From assembly GCF_004341885.1 (NCBI RefSeq), contig NZ_SLVX01000014.1:1-64000 (forward strand): a stretch of DNA of 64,000 bases, in the 5' to 3' direction. The stretch's first letter is position 1. Each line of letters starts with the position of its first letter. The position numbers and the translations under genes are program-made. The notes beneath the pieces were generated by a model. It did no database searches. It was not told where the DNA came from and saw only the letters and a list, made by a program, of their open reading frames with translations. Positions 1-7,887 of this stretch are shown one piece after another. The DNA is from Shinella granuli. Its GTDB lineage: Bacteria > Pseudomonadota > Alphaproteobacteria > Rhizobiales > Rhizobiaceae.

Positions 1-43
1 GCTCGGGCTTAAGCCCTCCCGGCGGTCTCAGGCCGGCGCCGCA

Positions 44-94
44 GTGGCCGACTTTTGCTCCGCCCCGTGGCCGGTTTTTACTCCGCCGTTGACA
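44..94. mobile_element. Probable terminus of an IS21-family insertion sequence
   Basis: Two near-identical 21-bp direct repeats of the form GTGGCCG-N2-TTTT-N-CTCCGCC lie at 44-64 and 67-87, followed by GTTGACA at 88-94. IS21-family elements carry multiple short repeats, thought to bind the IstA transposase, at ends that begin TG and finish CA; this layout fits an end finishing in CA at 93-94, with the element body to the left and outside the window. No istA or istB coding is visible here. The family assignment comes from recalled sequence style, not from a search. Confidence 0.55.
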
Positions 95-388
95 ATCGTC
101 CTTGCGCAACCCGTAATTTGTTTCGCCCATTGATGCGGCATATGCCGCCCGCCCTCGCATATTGATACCGGACGAACCGGTTCCCGCCCTTTTACGGCCT
201 CCGAAAATTCTTGCCTTCGCACCGAGGGCTTCCCCCTCGCGCACGCGCACTGGTCGCAAGACTCCATTATGTGACTATAGGGCAACACTGGAAAGGCGAA
301 GCTCCCCTGCGCTCGAATAAGCTCTTACCGCCACGCGTTTACGATGCAGACAGGTGGTGCACTGCCGTTCTAGACGTAGGGGAACGAA
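95..388. other. Intergenic region, no gene recognised
   Basis: About 290 bases between the IS-like end and the first small gene. Open frames here lack a ribosome-binding site and resemble no family I know. No tRNA cloverleaf, clear hairpin terminator or long repeat was seen. Confidence 0.5.
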
Positions 389-610
389 ATGACGAACCTA
401 TCAGTCGTAAGGGCTTATCGAGATCATCCGGGGCGTGAGCTGTTGGCTCTTGTCCCGATCTATACGACCGTATCCGACGTGCCGGATCAGGTTTTCGTAG
501 ACGAAGCGAAACGAAGGCTGCAACCCAGGCTCCACGCCGCAGAGGTCGAGAAGATGCTCTTCAAAGTCGAGCACACGGGTCCGGCTTACCGGTGCGCTCC
601 TGCTGGCTAG
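389..610 (+). CDS. Hypothetical protein, 73 aa
   Basis: Not recognised. The ATG at 389 follows a purine-rich AGGGGAACGA, a reasonable Shine-Dalgarno sequence. The product is soluble-looking and basic in its second half (AKRRLQPRLHAAEVEK), with no membrane segment or signal peptide. Its stop at 608-610 directly abuts the stop of the convergent gene at 611-613. Short unknown genes like this are common beside insertion sequences. The main support is the ribosome-binding site, so it may not be real. Confidence 0.4.
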   Translation: MTNLSVVRAYRDHPGRELLALVPIYTTVSDVPDQVFVDEAKRRLQPRLHAAEVEKMLFKVEHTGPAYRCAPAG

Positions 611-871
611 TCAACGAGTTTGCCCGTCCTGCCTCTCGCCATGAAGCTGGATGATCTGGTTGAGCAGTAGGGACCAATTCTCAGCTTCAACCTTGGATAT
701 GCCCCAGAGAAGATAGAACTTCCCGTCGACCTGGATTTCAGCAGGCCCACCGCGCTTGGCGTCTACAACGTGCCAAGCGCCATTCTCGTCCTGACCCAGG
801 TGAAATCGAGAGAGGCTTTCCATCGACCGAGCATACACCCAGCGGAGCGCCTGAAGAAGGAGGCGAGGCAT
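611..871 (-). CDS. Hypothetical protein, about 86 aa, start uncertain
   Basis: Not recognised. The C-terminal 70 residues look like a genuine small domain with alternating polar and hydrophobic residues (VDGKFYLLWGISKVEAENWS). Starts at 871 and 823 are both possible and neither has a strong ribosome-binding site; a longer reading from 997 would overlap the small membrane-peptide gene upstream and is less likely. It lies 35 bp downstream of that gene, so the two may be co-transcribed. Confidence 0.45.
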   Translation of the reverse strand: MPRLLLQALRWVYARSMESLSRFHLGQDENGAWHVVDAKRGGPAEIQVDGKFYLLWGISKVEAENWSLLLNQIIQLHGERQDGQTR

Positions 872-906
872 CCGCCCTTTGCCGTAGGGCGAGATGGCGG
901 CTTCCC

Positions 907-987
907 TTAAAACCAATGCCACGCCATCCAGAAGCAGGCGTAGGCAACGACGCCGATGACGAAGCAAAGCGCAATCTGCCGAGCCAT
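907..987 (-). CDS. Small single-span membrane peptide, 26 aa
   Basis: A very short frame from ATG at 987 to TAA at 907-909 encodes MARQIALCFVIGVVAYACFW followed by MAWHWF. Almost the whole peptide is one hydrophobic helix with a basic N-terminus and an aromatic Trp/His/Phe tail, typical of small bacterial membrane proteins. A strong Shine-Dalgarno sequence (GGGGGAGGT) lies about 8 bases upstream of the ATG. No homologue is recognised. The ribosome-binding site and clean hydrophobic profile are the only evidence. Confidence 0.45.
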   Translation of the reverse strand: MARQIALCFVIGVVAYACFWMAWHWF

Positions 988-1049
988 GACGCAACACCTC
1001 CCCCTGTTCGACCAGGGAAGAATGGAACGTGTGACCGCGGGAGTCGAGA

Positions 1050-1358
1050 TTATTCCTTGGTCGGCTTCACGAGCGAGATGACGCGCGGCTTCGATGGGGC
1101 ATCAAGCCATTCGATCCACTTGTCCCTTTCCTCGATCGTGTCGAAGAACCGCCAGAGTTTGTAGCCTTCCTCCGTGGTCTCCAGCATCTCGCCAAGGGAC
1201 ACGAGTTCCAAAGGAAGCGCCACTTCATTGCCGTCGAAGCGCACGAAATAGATGCTCTCGGCAGCAAGGCGGATAACCTGCCCGGTGCCATAGCTTCCAT
1301 CGAGGTCATCGACCGTGAAGTACATGCCGGTCAGTGTATCGAAGATTTTGTCGCTCAT
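1050..1358 (-). CDS. Hypothetical protein, 102 aa
   Basis: Start chosen at MSDKIFDTLTG (1358); the longer upstream reading is arginine- and tryptophan-rich and looks non-coding. The protein is acidic and soluble, with no signal peptide or membrane segment, and has an alternating pattern (TGQVIRLAAESIYFVRFDG) suggesting a small beta-rich fold. The function is not recognised. It shares strand with the small genes at 611-987. Confidence 0.5.
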   Translation of the reverse strand: MSDKIFDTLTGMYFTVDDLDGSYGTGQVIRLAAESIYFVRFDGNEVALPLELVSLGEMLETTEEGYKLWRFFDTIEERDKWIEWLDAPSKPRVISLVKPTKE

Positions 1359-1601
1359 GGGTATCCAATGCCAGTCCTGAAAATGCCGGCACGAGAGATT
1401 TGCCGCAGGCCATCGCCAAAGGCAAGAGTGCGGCGGACGCCTATAGAAGCCGGTCTCAAACCACACGACGGCAATACCGCACGGTTGAGAAATGAGAGGA
1501 TTTCCGCCGGCATGCGCGAGCGCCCCCCATGGGCGGCCGGAGAGAGGTACCCTCCGGGTGGGGAACTTAGAACGCCGAGCATGCCGGAGATCCAGGCGGC
1601 A

Positions 1602-1778
1602 TCACATTTTCGATGGCACTTCCTCACCCGGCACGGGCGTAATGTCCGGGGCCTCTTCGGGCACGACATCCGGCACGGGCTCTTCAATCGGGCGCTCCGG
1701 AATATCGGGCAAAGAGTCTGGTGTCTCTTCTGGGGGAACTTCCAGGGGCTTCTTCGGGTCCTTCGGGTCACTGGCCAT
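1602..1778 (-). CDS. Small proline/glutamate-rich protein, 58 aa
   Basis: ATG at 1778 follows a strong AAAGGAGA ribosome-binding site at the right spacing, which decides the start. The product begins MASDPKDPKKPLEVPPEETP and is dominated by Pro, Glu and Asp, so it is probably intrinsically disordered and highly acidic. No cysteine, signal peptide or membrane segment is present. Similar small Pro/Glu-rich proteins of unknown role occur in rhizobia; no function can be assigned. Confidence 0.6.
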   Translation of the reverse strand: MASDPKDPKKPLEVPPEETPDSLPDIPERPIEEPVPDVVPEEAPDITPVPGEEVPSKM

Positions 1779-2062
1779 GGCAGTCTCCTTTCTGCCACAC
1801 CAACCGCCCGCTGCCGGCATTGTTCCACGATGCGAGGCGCCTCTGGCGCGCTCGACCGAATGGGCTGAAGAAGAAAATTGGTTAGGTGGGAAGCGCGGGC
1901 TCGATACTTCAGCGAAGAATTTGCTCGTTGTCTTGCGGTTCACCTCGATACCATCGGCTGCTACGTCGAATGGATGCCGGGATACGTCCCTTGCCCAACT
2001 GACTGTTTCATAACGTCTGCTCTACCTTCCCAGGTCGATTTTTCGATCGCGGGGAGGCGGTA

Positions 2063-2725
2063 ATGTCAACGTTGTGGAATGAAGTCCTGGAGCTTGTCAG
2101 AGCAAAAGGCAAAAATATTCAAGGCACGGAAGATGACGATCGGCTCGAGGGCGGCGGTGGCAACGACATCATCCGAGCCCGAGGCGGCGACGACGTTGTT
2201 AAAGGCGGAAAGGGCAACGACAACATCGACGGGGGCAGCGGTGACGATAAGCTTCACGGTAATGCCGGCAACGACAACATCAAAGGCGGGAGCGGCCGCG
2301 ACGTAATCAAGGGAGATGCCGGCAACGACACGCTTTCCGGCGGAGCAGAGAACGACAAGCTGGAAGGTGGGGCTGGCAACGACGTCATCAAGGGGGATGC
2401 CGGGGATGACAAACTCTTCGGCGACAAGGGACGGGACATCCTGTCCGGCGGGACCGGAAATGACTCTCTGAGGGGTGGGGGTAATGACGACACACTTTCA
2501 GGTGGCGCAGGCGCGGATACCTTCATATTTGGCAAGAGGGAGGGTAACGATACAATCCGCGACTTCAAGGCCGGTACAGACCTCATCGACCTTCGCGGGC
2601 AAACATATACGGTCAGCGAGAACAAGGCTGGCTCCGCAGTGCTCGATCTCTCCGAAGGTGGCTCGGTCACCCTAAAGGGCATCGACATGGCCGACGTCAG
2701 TTCGGATTGGTTCATCATTGCATGA
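2063..2725 (+). CDS. RTX-type calcium-binding protein, 220 aa
   Basis: A small haemolysin-type calcium-binding protein. About fifteen tandem nonapeptides of the GGxGxDxLx class run from about residue 21 to 155 (for example GGSGDDKLH, GGAGNDVIK, GGTGNDSLR), folding in this family into a calcium-loaded parallel beta-roll. The C-terminal 65 residues (DTFIFGKREGNDTIRDFKAG onward) match the usual C-terminal module of type I secreted RTX proteins, so export is expected, but no ABC exporter, membrane-fusion or TolC gene is in the window. There is no enzymatic domain; the N-terminus is only about 20 residues. ATG at 2063 follows GGGGAGG. The stop overlaps the next start (ATGA). Confidence 0.88.
   Translation: MSTLWNEVLELVRAKGKNIQGTEDDDRLEGGGGNDIIRARGGDDVVKGGKGNDNIDGGSGDDKLHGNAGNDNIKGGSGRDVIKGDAGNDTLSGGAENDKLEGGAGNDVIKGDAGDDKLFGDKGRDILSGGTGNDSLRGGGNDDTLSGGAGADTFIFGKREGNDTIRDFKAGTDLIDLRGQTYTVSENKAGSAVLDLSEGGSVTLKGIDMADVSSDWFIIA
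2123..2530 (+). repeat. 27-bp-period tandem repeat encoding the RTX nonapeptides
   Basis: Degenerate tandem array with 27-base periodicity, about fifteen units, recurring around GGCAACGACA and GGCGGGAGCGGC. It is the DNA counterpart of the protein repeats and a likely place for copy-number change by slippage or recombination. Confidence 0.8.
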
Positions 2726-3291
2726 ACGGTTCCAGGACGATTAACTCCCGTCTCCCATTGATATTCAAACGCTCTTGCGCCATCTGCCAAATCATCGGCC
2801 TTGTCGCCGCAGTCGGAACGGCACAAGGTTTCACGCAGGATTTCGATGCAAGCGGTCCGGGCGGCCCCAGGACAAGCCAGGATGACCCACAACAGGAAAT
2901 CAACCGGCTGCGCGCTATCATACGGGAACTGGAGGCTGAGCTTGCAAGGCTGCGCGGCGCCAGGGCCAAGGAAGAGGTTTCAGACCGAAATACCGATCTG
3001 ATCGGCACGTGGATGGGCACCGTCGCATGCGGACGACGCCAGTTTACCATCACCTTTTCCGTCGAGGAGCAATACGGCCGTATCGGGAAAGGGAAATGGA
3101 GCTATAGCGGCGCGGCACGCGGGACGGACGAGGCACAAATAAGCCCGCTGCCCACCCAGGACACGCTAAACTCCTACGCCATAGTCACCGCGCGGGCCGA
3201 TACCTACGACTACATCGTCCAAATCGACGGGAACACAATCACCGGCAAAGCAAGCCGTCAGAACTGCCAGATTTATCTGGAGCGAGCATAG
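2722..3291 (+). CDS. Exported coiled-coil protein of unknown function, 189 aa
   Basis: The start at 2722 overlaps the stop of the RTX gene by ATGA, implying translational coupling. The first 35 residues carry a basic stretch then a hydrophobic run (IIGLVAAVGTAQGF), consistent with a signal peptide or N-terminal anchor. Residues about 58-90 form a heptad-patterned coiled coil (QQEINRLRAIIRELEAELAR). The C-terminal 90 residues (LIGTWMGTVACGRRQFTITF onward) look like a small beta-barrel with two cysteines that could pair. No family is recognised. Coupling to the RTX gene suggests a joint surface or periplasmic role; this is inference. Confidence 0.65.
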   Translation: MNGSRTINSRLPLIFKRSCAICQIIGLVAAVGTAQGFTQDFDASGPGGPRTSQDDPQQEINRLRAIIRELEAELARLRGARAKEEVSDRNTDLIGTWMGTVACGRRQFTITFSVEEQYGRIGKGKWSYSGAARGTDEAQISPLPTQDTLNSYAIVTARADTYDYIVQIDGNTITGKASRQNCQIYLERA

Positions 3292-3501
3292 GCGGTAAAT
3301 GCCAGTGACGCTCCTTGGCAGCGGGGATGCTTGTTTTGCAGGAAGCGCGCTCATGTGCTTCTGGGTCTTCGGATCCCACCGACCGATACCCTGTGCAATC
3401 GCTTCGCACTCGGCGAATGCCTCGACGAGATCGTTGCTGACGAAGCCATGATGTGGACTGCCACATGGTCATTATCGCGCGAGTTTGGAAGATGCCGGGC
3501 T

Positions 3502-4968
3502 TCATTCCGGCAGCTTTCTCGGCAGCCAGAGCCACGCGACGATACCGGCGATCAGCGTCAGCAGACCGCCGGCGCCGACCGCGATATGCAGGCCGGCGAG
3601 GAAGGCTTCCCTAGCTTGCGCGGCGGCTTCCGGGGCGATGCCCGCATGATCGAGCGTTTCATTGAGCGTGCCCGCCACGCCGGGACCGAATAAGCGGAAG
3701 CTGAGGGCCGCCAGCGATCCGAGCAGGGTGATGCCGAGTGCATTGCCCAACTCGTTGCTGGTTTCCGCGATCGATCCGGCCGCGCCGGCCCGCTCGGCCG
3801 GAACCGCCGACACCGCGACCTCGGCGACGAGGCTGAACGACAGCCCGTAGCCGATGCCGGCGATGACCGTCGAGGCGATGAAGGCCGCGACGCCGGCCTC
3901 GGCGCTGGTGAGCAGCAGCATGAAGACGCCGGCGCTGATGAGCAGATGCGTCGCCACGAGCGCCGCCTTGCGGCCGATCCACTCCACGATACGCGCGGTG
4001 CCCACGCAGGTCACGGTCAGCACGATGGCTCCCGGCAGCGTGAGCAGCGCGGTCGTGAACACGTCGAAGCCGAGCACCGTTTGCAGGTAGATGCCGGACA
4101 GGTAGCTGGCTGCGGACCAGACCACGAGGGACAGAAGGCCGGTCAGGATCGCTATGGAGAAGATGCGATCCCGGAACAGGCTAAGATCGAGCAGCGGGTA
4201 GTCGATGCGGGTCTGCCGGCGCAGGAACAGCGCGAGGGCGAGGATACCGATGATCCCGCCTGCCGACTGCATCGCCGTAAGGCCTTCGGCCGCGGCGGTC
4301 TTGAGCGACCATGTGAACAGCAGGATGCCGATGAACGACAGCAGGAGGCTCGGCAGGTCGATCCGGCCGTATGTTGTCGAGCGCACCTCGCGCAGCAGGA
4401 TCGGCGCGACGATCAGGAAGGCGAGCACGACCGGGACGTTGATGAGGAAGACGACGCCCCACGCGAACTGGCGGAGCAGCATGCCGCCGATAAGGGGACC
4501 GACGGCAAAGCCGGCCGCGAACGTCGCCGCGAAGATGCCGATGGCCCGCGCGCGCAGACGCGGATCGGGAAACAGGGCGCTGACGATGGCAAGGCCGGAC
4601 GGCAGCAAGGTCGCGCCGCCCAACCCCATCAGGGCCCGCGCGGCGATCAGCATCGACGGCGATTGCGACCAGGCTGCGCCGAGCGATCCTACGCCGAAGA
4701 TCACCGCGCCGGCCATGATGAGCTTGAGCCGCCCGTAGCGATCGCCGATATTGCCGAAGGCGATCAGCAGCGAACCGACCACGAAGCCGTAGATGTCGAG
4801 AATCCAGAGCGCCTGGTCGGCGGACGGCCGCAGCGCGGAGGTGACGTGCGGCATGGCGAGGTAGAGAATAGAGCCGTCCATGGCGACGAGCAGGACGAGC
4901 GGCAGCACGGCCATGAGGCCGAGCCATGCGTTTCGATCCACGGAGCGGGGAAGTGTCATATCGGTCAT
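3502..4968 (-). CDS. MFS efflux transporter, DHA2 (14-helix) family
   Basis: A 488-residue drug:proton antiporter-type permease of the inner membrane. TM1 contains the family motif MDGSILYLAMP with the membrane aspartate D31; the loop 2-3 signature GDRYGR is at 75-80; the antiporter motif C region (FAAGFAVGPLIGG) is in TM5. Length and predicted helix number fit the EmrB/QacA/SmvA group, which exports quaternary ammonium compounds, dyes and similar lipophilic cations. The substrate cannot be read from sequence. A TetR repressor is transcribed divergently across a 126-bp region containing a clear operator, so induction by the exported compound is likely. Confidence 0.85.
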   Translation of the reverse strand: MTDMTLPRSVDRNAWLGLMAVLPLVLLVAMDGSILYLAMPHVTSALRPSADQALWILDIYGFVVGSLLIAFGNIGDRYGRLKLIMAGAVIFGVGSLGAAWSQSPSMLIAARALMGLGGATLLPSGLAIVSALFPDPRLRARAIGIFAATFAAGFAVGPLIGGMLLRQFAWGVVFLINVPVVLAFLIVAPILLREVRSTTYGRIDLPSLLLSFIGILLFTWSLKTAAAEGLTAMQSAGGIIGILALALFLRRQTRIDYPLLDLSLFRDRIFSIAILTGLLSLVVWSAASYLSGIYLQTVLGFDVFTTALLTLPGAIVLTVTCVGTARIVEWIGRKAALVATHLLISAGVFMLLLTSAEAGVAAFIASTVIAGIGYGLSFSLVAEVAVSAVPAERAGAAGSIAETSNELGNALGITLLGSLAALSFRLFGPGVAGTLNETLDHAGIAPEAAAQAREAFLAGLHIAVGAGGLLTLIAGIVAWLWLPRKLPE

Positions 4969-5057
4969 CGGGCACGGATCCTCTGCGAGCGGCGCGCAGG
5001 CATGCCGCTTCGTTCGCCGGGCAAGGCCGGCGAGTGGTTGCGTTGGAAGGGTCTCTT

Positions 5058-5092
5058 CTATATACTTTTGGTAAGGTACTTTTGGTATATAG
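5058..5092. promoter_or_regulatory. Probable TetR operator between efflux pump and repressor
   Basis: A perfect 8-bp inverted repeat CTATATAC (5058-5065) / GTATATAG (5085-5092) encloses two exact direct copies of TACTTTTGGTA at 5063-5073 and 5077-5087, 14 bp apart. It ends two bases before the tetR ATG at 5095 and about 90 bp upstream of the divergent pump start. The position suits simultaneous control of both genes; that it binds this repressor is inferred from placement. Confidence 0.7.
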
Positions 5093-5094
5093 AA

Positions 5095-5709
5095 ATGTCA
5101 AGCATGCCCGATGACGGTCAGATCGCCGCGAAGCGCGTTCGCCTCAGCCGCGAGCAGCGGCAGCGCCAGCTCCTCGATGTGGCGTGGCGGCTCGCGCGCG
5201 AGGAAGGCACCGACGCGCTGACGCTGCCGCGCATGGCGGAGGAGGCCGGTGTCACCAAGCCGGTGATCTACGACCATTTCGGCACGCGCAACGGCTTGCT
5301 GACCGCGCTCTATCAGGATTTCGACGCGCAGCAGACGGCGGTGATCGACGCCGCGCTCGAGGCCCGCGAACCGACCCTGGAAGGAACGGCGCGGGTCATC
5401 GCCTCGTCCTATGTCGAATGTGTGCTTGTCCAGGGCCGCGAGATTCCCGGCGTGCTGGCCGGGCTTGCCGGCTCCCCCGAGCTGGAGGCGGTGAAACGCG
5501 ATTATCAACTGGTGTTCATCGAAAAATGCCGGAAGGCCCTGGCCCCGTTCACGGGGCAAAAGGGCATCCTGCAATCCGGCTTCTGGGCGATGCTCGGTGC
5601 GGCCGATGCCTTGTCCCATGCCGCCGCAACGGGCGAGATCACGGTCGAGCAGGCACAGGCCGAACTGTATGAGGTCATCGTGGCGATGGTCGCCAGGAGC
5701 CGTGGATAA
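5095..5709 (+). CDS. TetR/AcrR-family transcriptional repressor
   Basis: 204 residues. The N-terminal helix-turn-helix is at about residues 42-68 (MAEEAGVTKPVIYDHFGTRN), matching the TetR recognition-helix signature; the rest is a helical ligand-binding and dimerisation domain. Divergent from the DHA2 pump with an operator-like repeat between them, so it is most likely the local repressor. The start may be 5095 or the in-frame ATG at 5104; neither has a strong ribosome-binding site because the operator occupies that space. It ends 3 bp before the convergent reductase gene. Confidence 0.88.
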   Translation: MSSMPDDGQIAAKRVRLSREQRQRQLLDVAWRLAREEGTDALTLPRMAEEAGVTKPVIYDHFGTRNGLLTALYQDFDAQQTAVIDAALEAREPTLEGTARVIASSYVECVLVQGREIPGVLAGLAGSPELEAVKRDYQLVFIEKCRKALAPFTGQKGILQSGFWAMLGAADALSHAAATGEITVEQAQAELYEVIVAMVARSRG

Positions 5710-5712
5710 CCG

Positions 5713-6750
5713 TTAGCCGGCTATCGGCGGATCGAGCCGCGCAAAGCCCTCCTGCCGGCGATAGGGGAAATGGGGATAGGGCGCGGTGACGGCGCTGGCT
5801 TCGTCCAGCCTTGCCATCTGGTCTGGCGTCAGGCTCCAGCCGACCGCGCCGAGGTTCTGGCGAAGCTGTTCCTCGTTGCGCGCGCCGACGATGACCGAGG
5901 AGACGGTCGGGCGCTGCAGCAGCCAGTTGAGCGCGACTTGCGGCACTGTCCTGCCGGTTTCCTCGGCTATGGCGTCGAGCGCATCGATAACGCGATAGAG
6001 ATGCTCGTCCTCCACCGGCGGGCCGAAACCGGCGGTCTCGTGCAGGCGGCTGCCCTCGGGCAACGGCGTTCCGCGCCGGATCTTCCCGGTCAGGCGTCCC
6101 CAGCCGAGTGGACTCCAGACCATCGCGCCAAGGCCCTGATCCGCGCCCAGCGGCATCAGATCCCATTCATAGTCGCGCCCGACCAGCGAGTAGTAGACCT
6201 GATTGGCGACATAACGCGGCCAGCCATGGCGGTCGGCGACGGCCAGCGATTTCATGATCTGCCAGCCGGAGAAATTGGAGACGCCGACATAGCGGACCTT
6301 GCCGGCGCGCACCAGCGTATCGAGCGTCGAAAGCACTTCCTCGACCGGCGTGCCGGCGTCGAAGGCGTGCAGTTGCAAAAGGTCGATATAGTCGGTCTGG
6401 AGGCGGCGCAGCGCATCCTCGACGGTCCGGATCAGCCGGAAGCGGGAGGAGCCCGCGTCGTTCGGGCCGTCGCCCATCGGCAGGCCGGTCTTGGTCGAGA
6501 TCAGCACCGCATCGCGCCGGCCCTTGATCGCTTCGCCAAGCACGGCTTCCGAAGCGCCGTTGGAATAGACGTCGGCCGTGTCGAACAGGTTGACGCCGGC
6601 TTCCAGGCAGATGTCCACGAGGCGCCGGGCTTCGGCGGCATCCGAATTGCCCCAATTGCCGAACAGCGGGCCGGCGCCACCGAAGGTGCCCGCGCCGAAA
6701 CTGAGGACCGGCACCTTGAGGCCGGATTTGCCGAGGGGGCGATAGTCCAT
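5713..6750 (-). CDS. Aldo/keto reductase family oxidoreductase
   Basis: 345-residue cytosolic NADPH-dependent (beta/alpha)8-barrel. The catalytic tetrad is visible: D57, Y62 (in DTADVYSNG), K87 (ISTK) and H128 (LLQLHAF). The C-terminal cofactor signature is near VSSVIVGARNEEQLRQN. Closest in style to the YajO/Tas/AKR11-12 branch acting on aldehydes, ketones or sugars; the substrate is unknown. The start at 6750 follows AAGGAG. A LysR regulator is divergent across about 220 bp holding an inverted repeat, suggesting inducible expression. Confidence 0.88.
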   Translation of the reverse strand: MDYRPLGKSGLKVPVLSFGAGTFGGAGPLFGNWGNSDAAEARRLVDICLEAGVNLFDTADVYSNGASEAVLGEAIKGRRDAVLISTKTGLPMGDGPNDAGSSRFRLIRTVEDALRRLQTDYIDLLQLHAFDAGTPVEEVLSTLDTLVRAGKVRYVGVSNFSGWQIMKSLAVADRHGWPRYVANQVYYSLVGRDYEWDLMPLGADQGLGAMVWSPLGWGRLTGKIRRGTPLPEGSRLHETAGFGPPVEDEHLYRVIDALDAIAEETGRTVPQVALNWLLQRPTVSSVIVGARNEEQLRQNLGAVGWSLTPDQMARLDEASAVTAPYPHFPYRRQEGFARLDPPIAG

Positions 6751-6877
6751 GAAGAAGCTCCTTAGGGAAGGGGATTGCAGGCGGGCGTCAGCGGCGTGCT
6801 TGCCCGCCTCGATGATGTTTCCTTGCCTGGAAGATAGACGCTGCTTATTGGATGAAGTAGCCTGCGCTTGGGAACAG

Positions 6878-6903
6878 CATTCATGAATTGAATTCAATGA
6901 ATG
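6878..6903. promoter_or_regulatory. Inverted repeat in the aldo/keto reductase-lysR divergent region
   Basis: CATTCAT (6878-6884) and ATGAATG (6897-6903) are perfect 7-bp arms with a 12-bp spacer containing the palindromic core TTGAATTCAA. Size and placement suit a LysR-type binding site between divergent genes. It covers a possible ATG at 6901, which argues for the later lysR start at 6973. Confidence 0.5.
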
Positions 6904-6972
6904 CCCATGGACCTCGTACTCGAAAAATTCGGCGACCCGCCGGGCGAAGTGCTGGAAAGGATCTGGTCGGAC

Positions 6973-7878
6973 ATGGGAAGCCCGCATCACAACCGGTCCG
7001 GGGAGATGGAAGTGTTCGTGCGCGTGGTCGAGCTCGGCGGCTTCTCGCCTGCTGCGCGTGCCGAACGCATGACGCCTTCGGCGGTCAGCAAGCTGATCGC
7101 GCGGCTGGAATCCCGGCTTGGCGCGCGGCTGCTCAACCGTTCGACACGCCAGCTCCAGCTCACGCCGGAAGGCTGCGCCTTCTATGAGCGGGCGACGCGC
7201 ATTCTTGCCGATCTGGAGGATGCGGAACGGGTGGCCGGCGCCGGCGAACAGGCGGTGGGGCGCGTCCGCGTCAATACCAGCGCCTCCTATTTCAACCACA
7301 TCCTCGCGCCCGCGCTGCCGGCGTTTCTGGGGCTCCATCCGGATGTCACGCTCGATATCGTTCAAACGGACGCGGTGGTCGACCTCCTGGCGGAGCGCAC
7401 CGATGTCGCGATCCGGGCCGGGCCGCTGAAAAGTTCCAGCCTCGTCGCGCGCAAGCTCGGCGAGACGGCGCTGATCATCGTTGCCGCGCCGTCCTATCTG
7501 GAACGCTGCGGCGAGCCGCGCTCCATCGCCGATCTCGAACGGCACAATCGCCTCGGCTTCGGTTATGCCCGCGCGGTCGATGGCTGGCCGCTTCGGGAAG
7601 ACGGCGAGACCATCGTCGTGCCGGCGACGGGCCGCGTGCAGGCGAGCGACGGTGAGGGCCTGCGCCATCTGGCGCTGGCCGGCGCCGGCCTCGCCCGCCT
7701 TGCCACCTTCACCGTGCGGGAAGACATCGCCGCCGGGCGGCTGGTGGCGGTCCTCCGCCATCTCGATGCCGGCGGGAAGGAGGCTTTCCATGCCGTCCAT
7801 GTCGGCCAGGGCGGCCCGCTCCCCTCACGCGTCCGGGCGCTGCTCGACTTCCTCACGGACCATGGAAAGGTGTCCTGA
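6973..7878 (+). CDS. LysR-family transcriptional regulator
   Basis: About 301 residues from the start at 6973 (MGSPHHNRSGEMEVF). The winged helix-turn-helix is in the first 70 residues (FSPAARAERMTPSAVSKLIA and LLNRSTRQLQLT), followed by a periplasmic-binding-like effector domain. It belongs to the large CrgA/AaeR-like group that often controls a divergent oxidoreductase. An upstream ATG at 6901 exists but lies in the inverted repeat and would add 24 residues not usual in the family. It is the likely activator or repressor of the divergent aldo/keto reductase. Confidence 0.87.
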   Translation: MGSPHHNRSGEMEVFVRVVELGGFSPAARAERMTPSAVSKLIARLESRLGARLLNRSTRQLQLTPEGCAFYERATRILADLEDAERVAGAGEQAVGRVRVNTSASYFNHILAPALPAFLGLHPDVTLDIVQTDAVVDLLAERTDVAIRAGPLKSSSLVARKLGETALIIVAAPSYLERCGEPRSIADLERHNRLGFGYARAVDGWPLREDGETIVVPATGRVQASDGEGLRHLALAGAGLARLATFTVREDIAAGRLVAVLRHLDAGGKEAFHAVHVGQGGPLPSRVRALLDFLTDHGKVS

Positions 7879-7887
7879 TCCGGCGCG

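Noticed and set aside
1878-2063. 61-codon frame ending in TAATG at the RTX start
   Set aside because: No ribosome-binding site, no recognisable domain and a composition unlike a protein; the end overlap alone is not enough.
3239-3535. Reverse-strand frames in the 210-bp gap after the coiled-coil gene, including a segment reading EAFAECEAIAQGIGRWDPKT
   Set aside because: The stretch looks protein-like and may be a remnant of a gene, but it has no start, is cut by the neighbouring gene and no family could be named.
3946-5094. Long forward frame opposite the DHA2 transporter gene
   Set aside because: Arg/Gly/Asp-rich shadow of the transporter; only its last 204 codons (tetR) are real.
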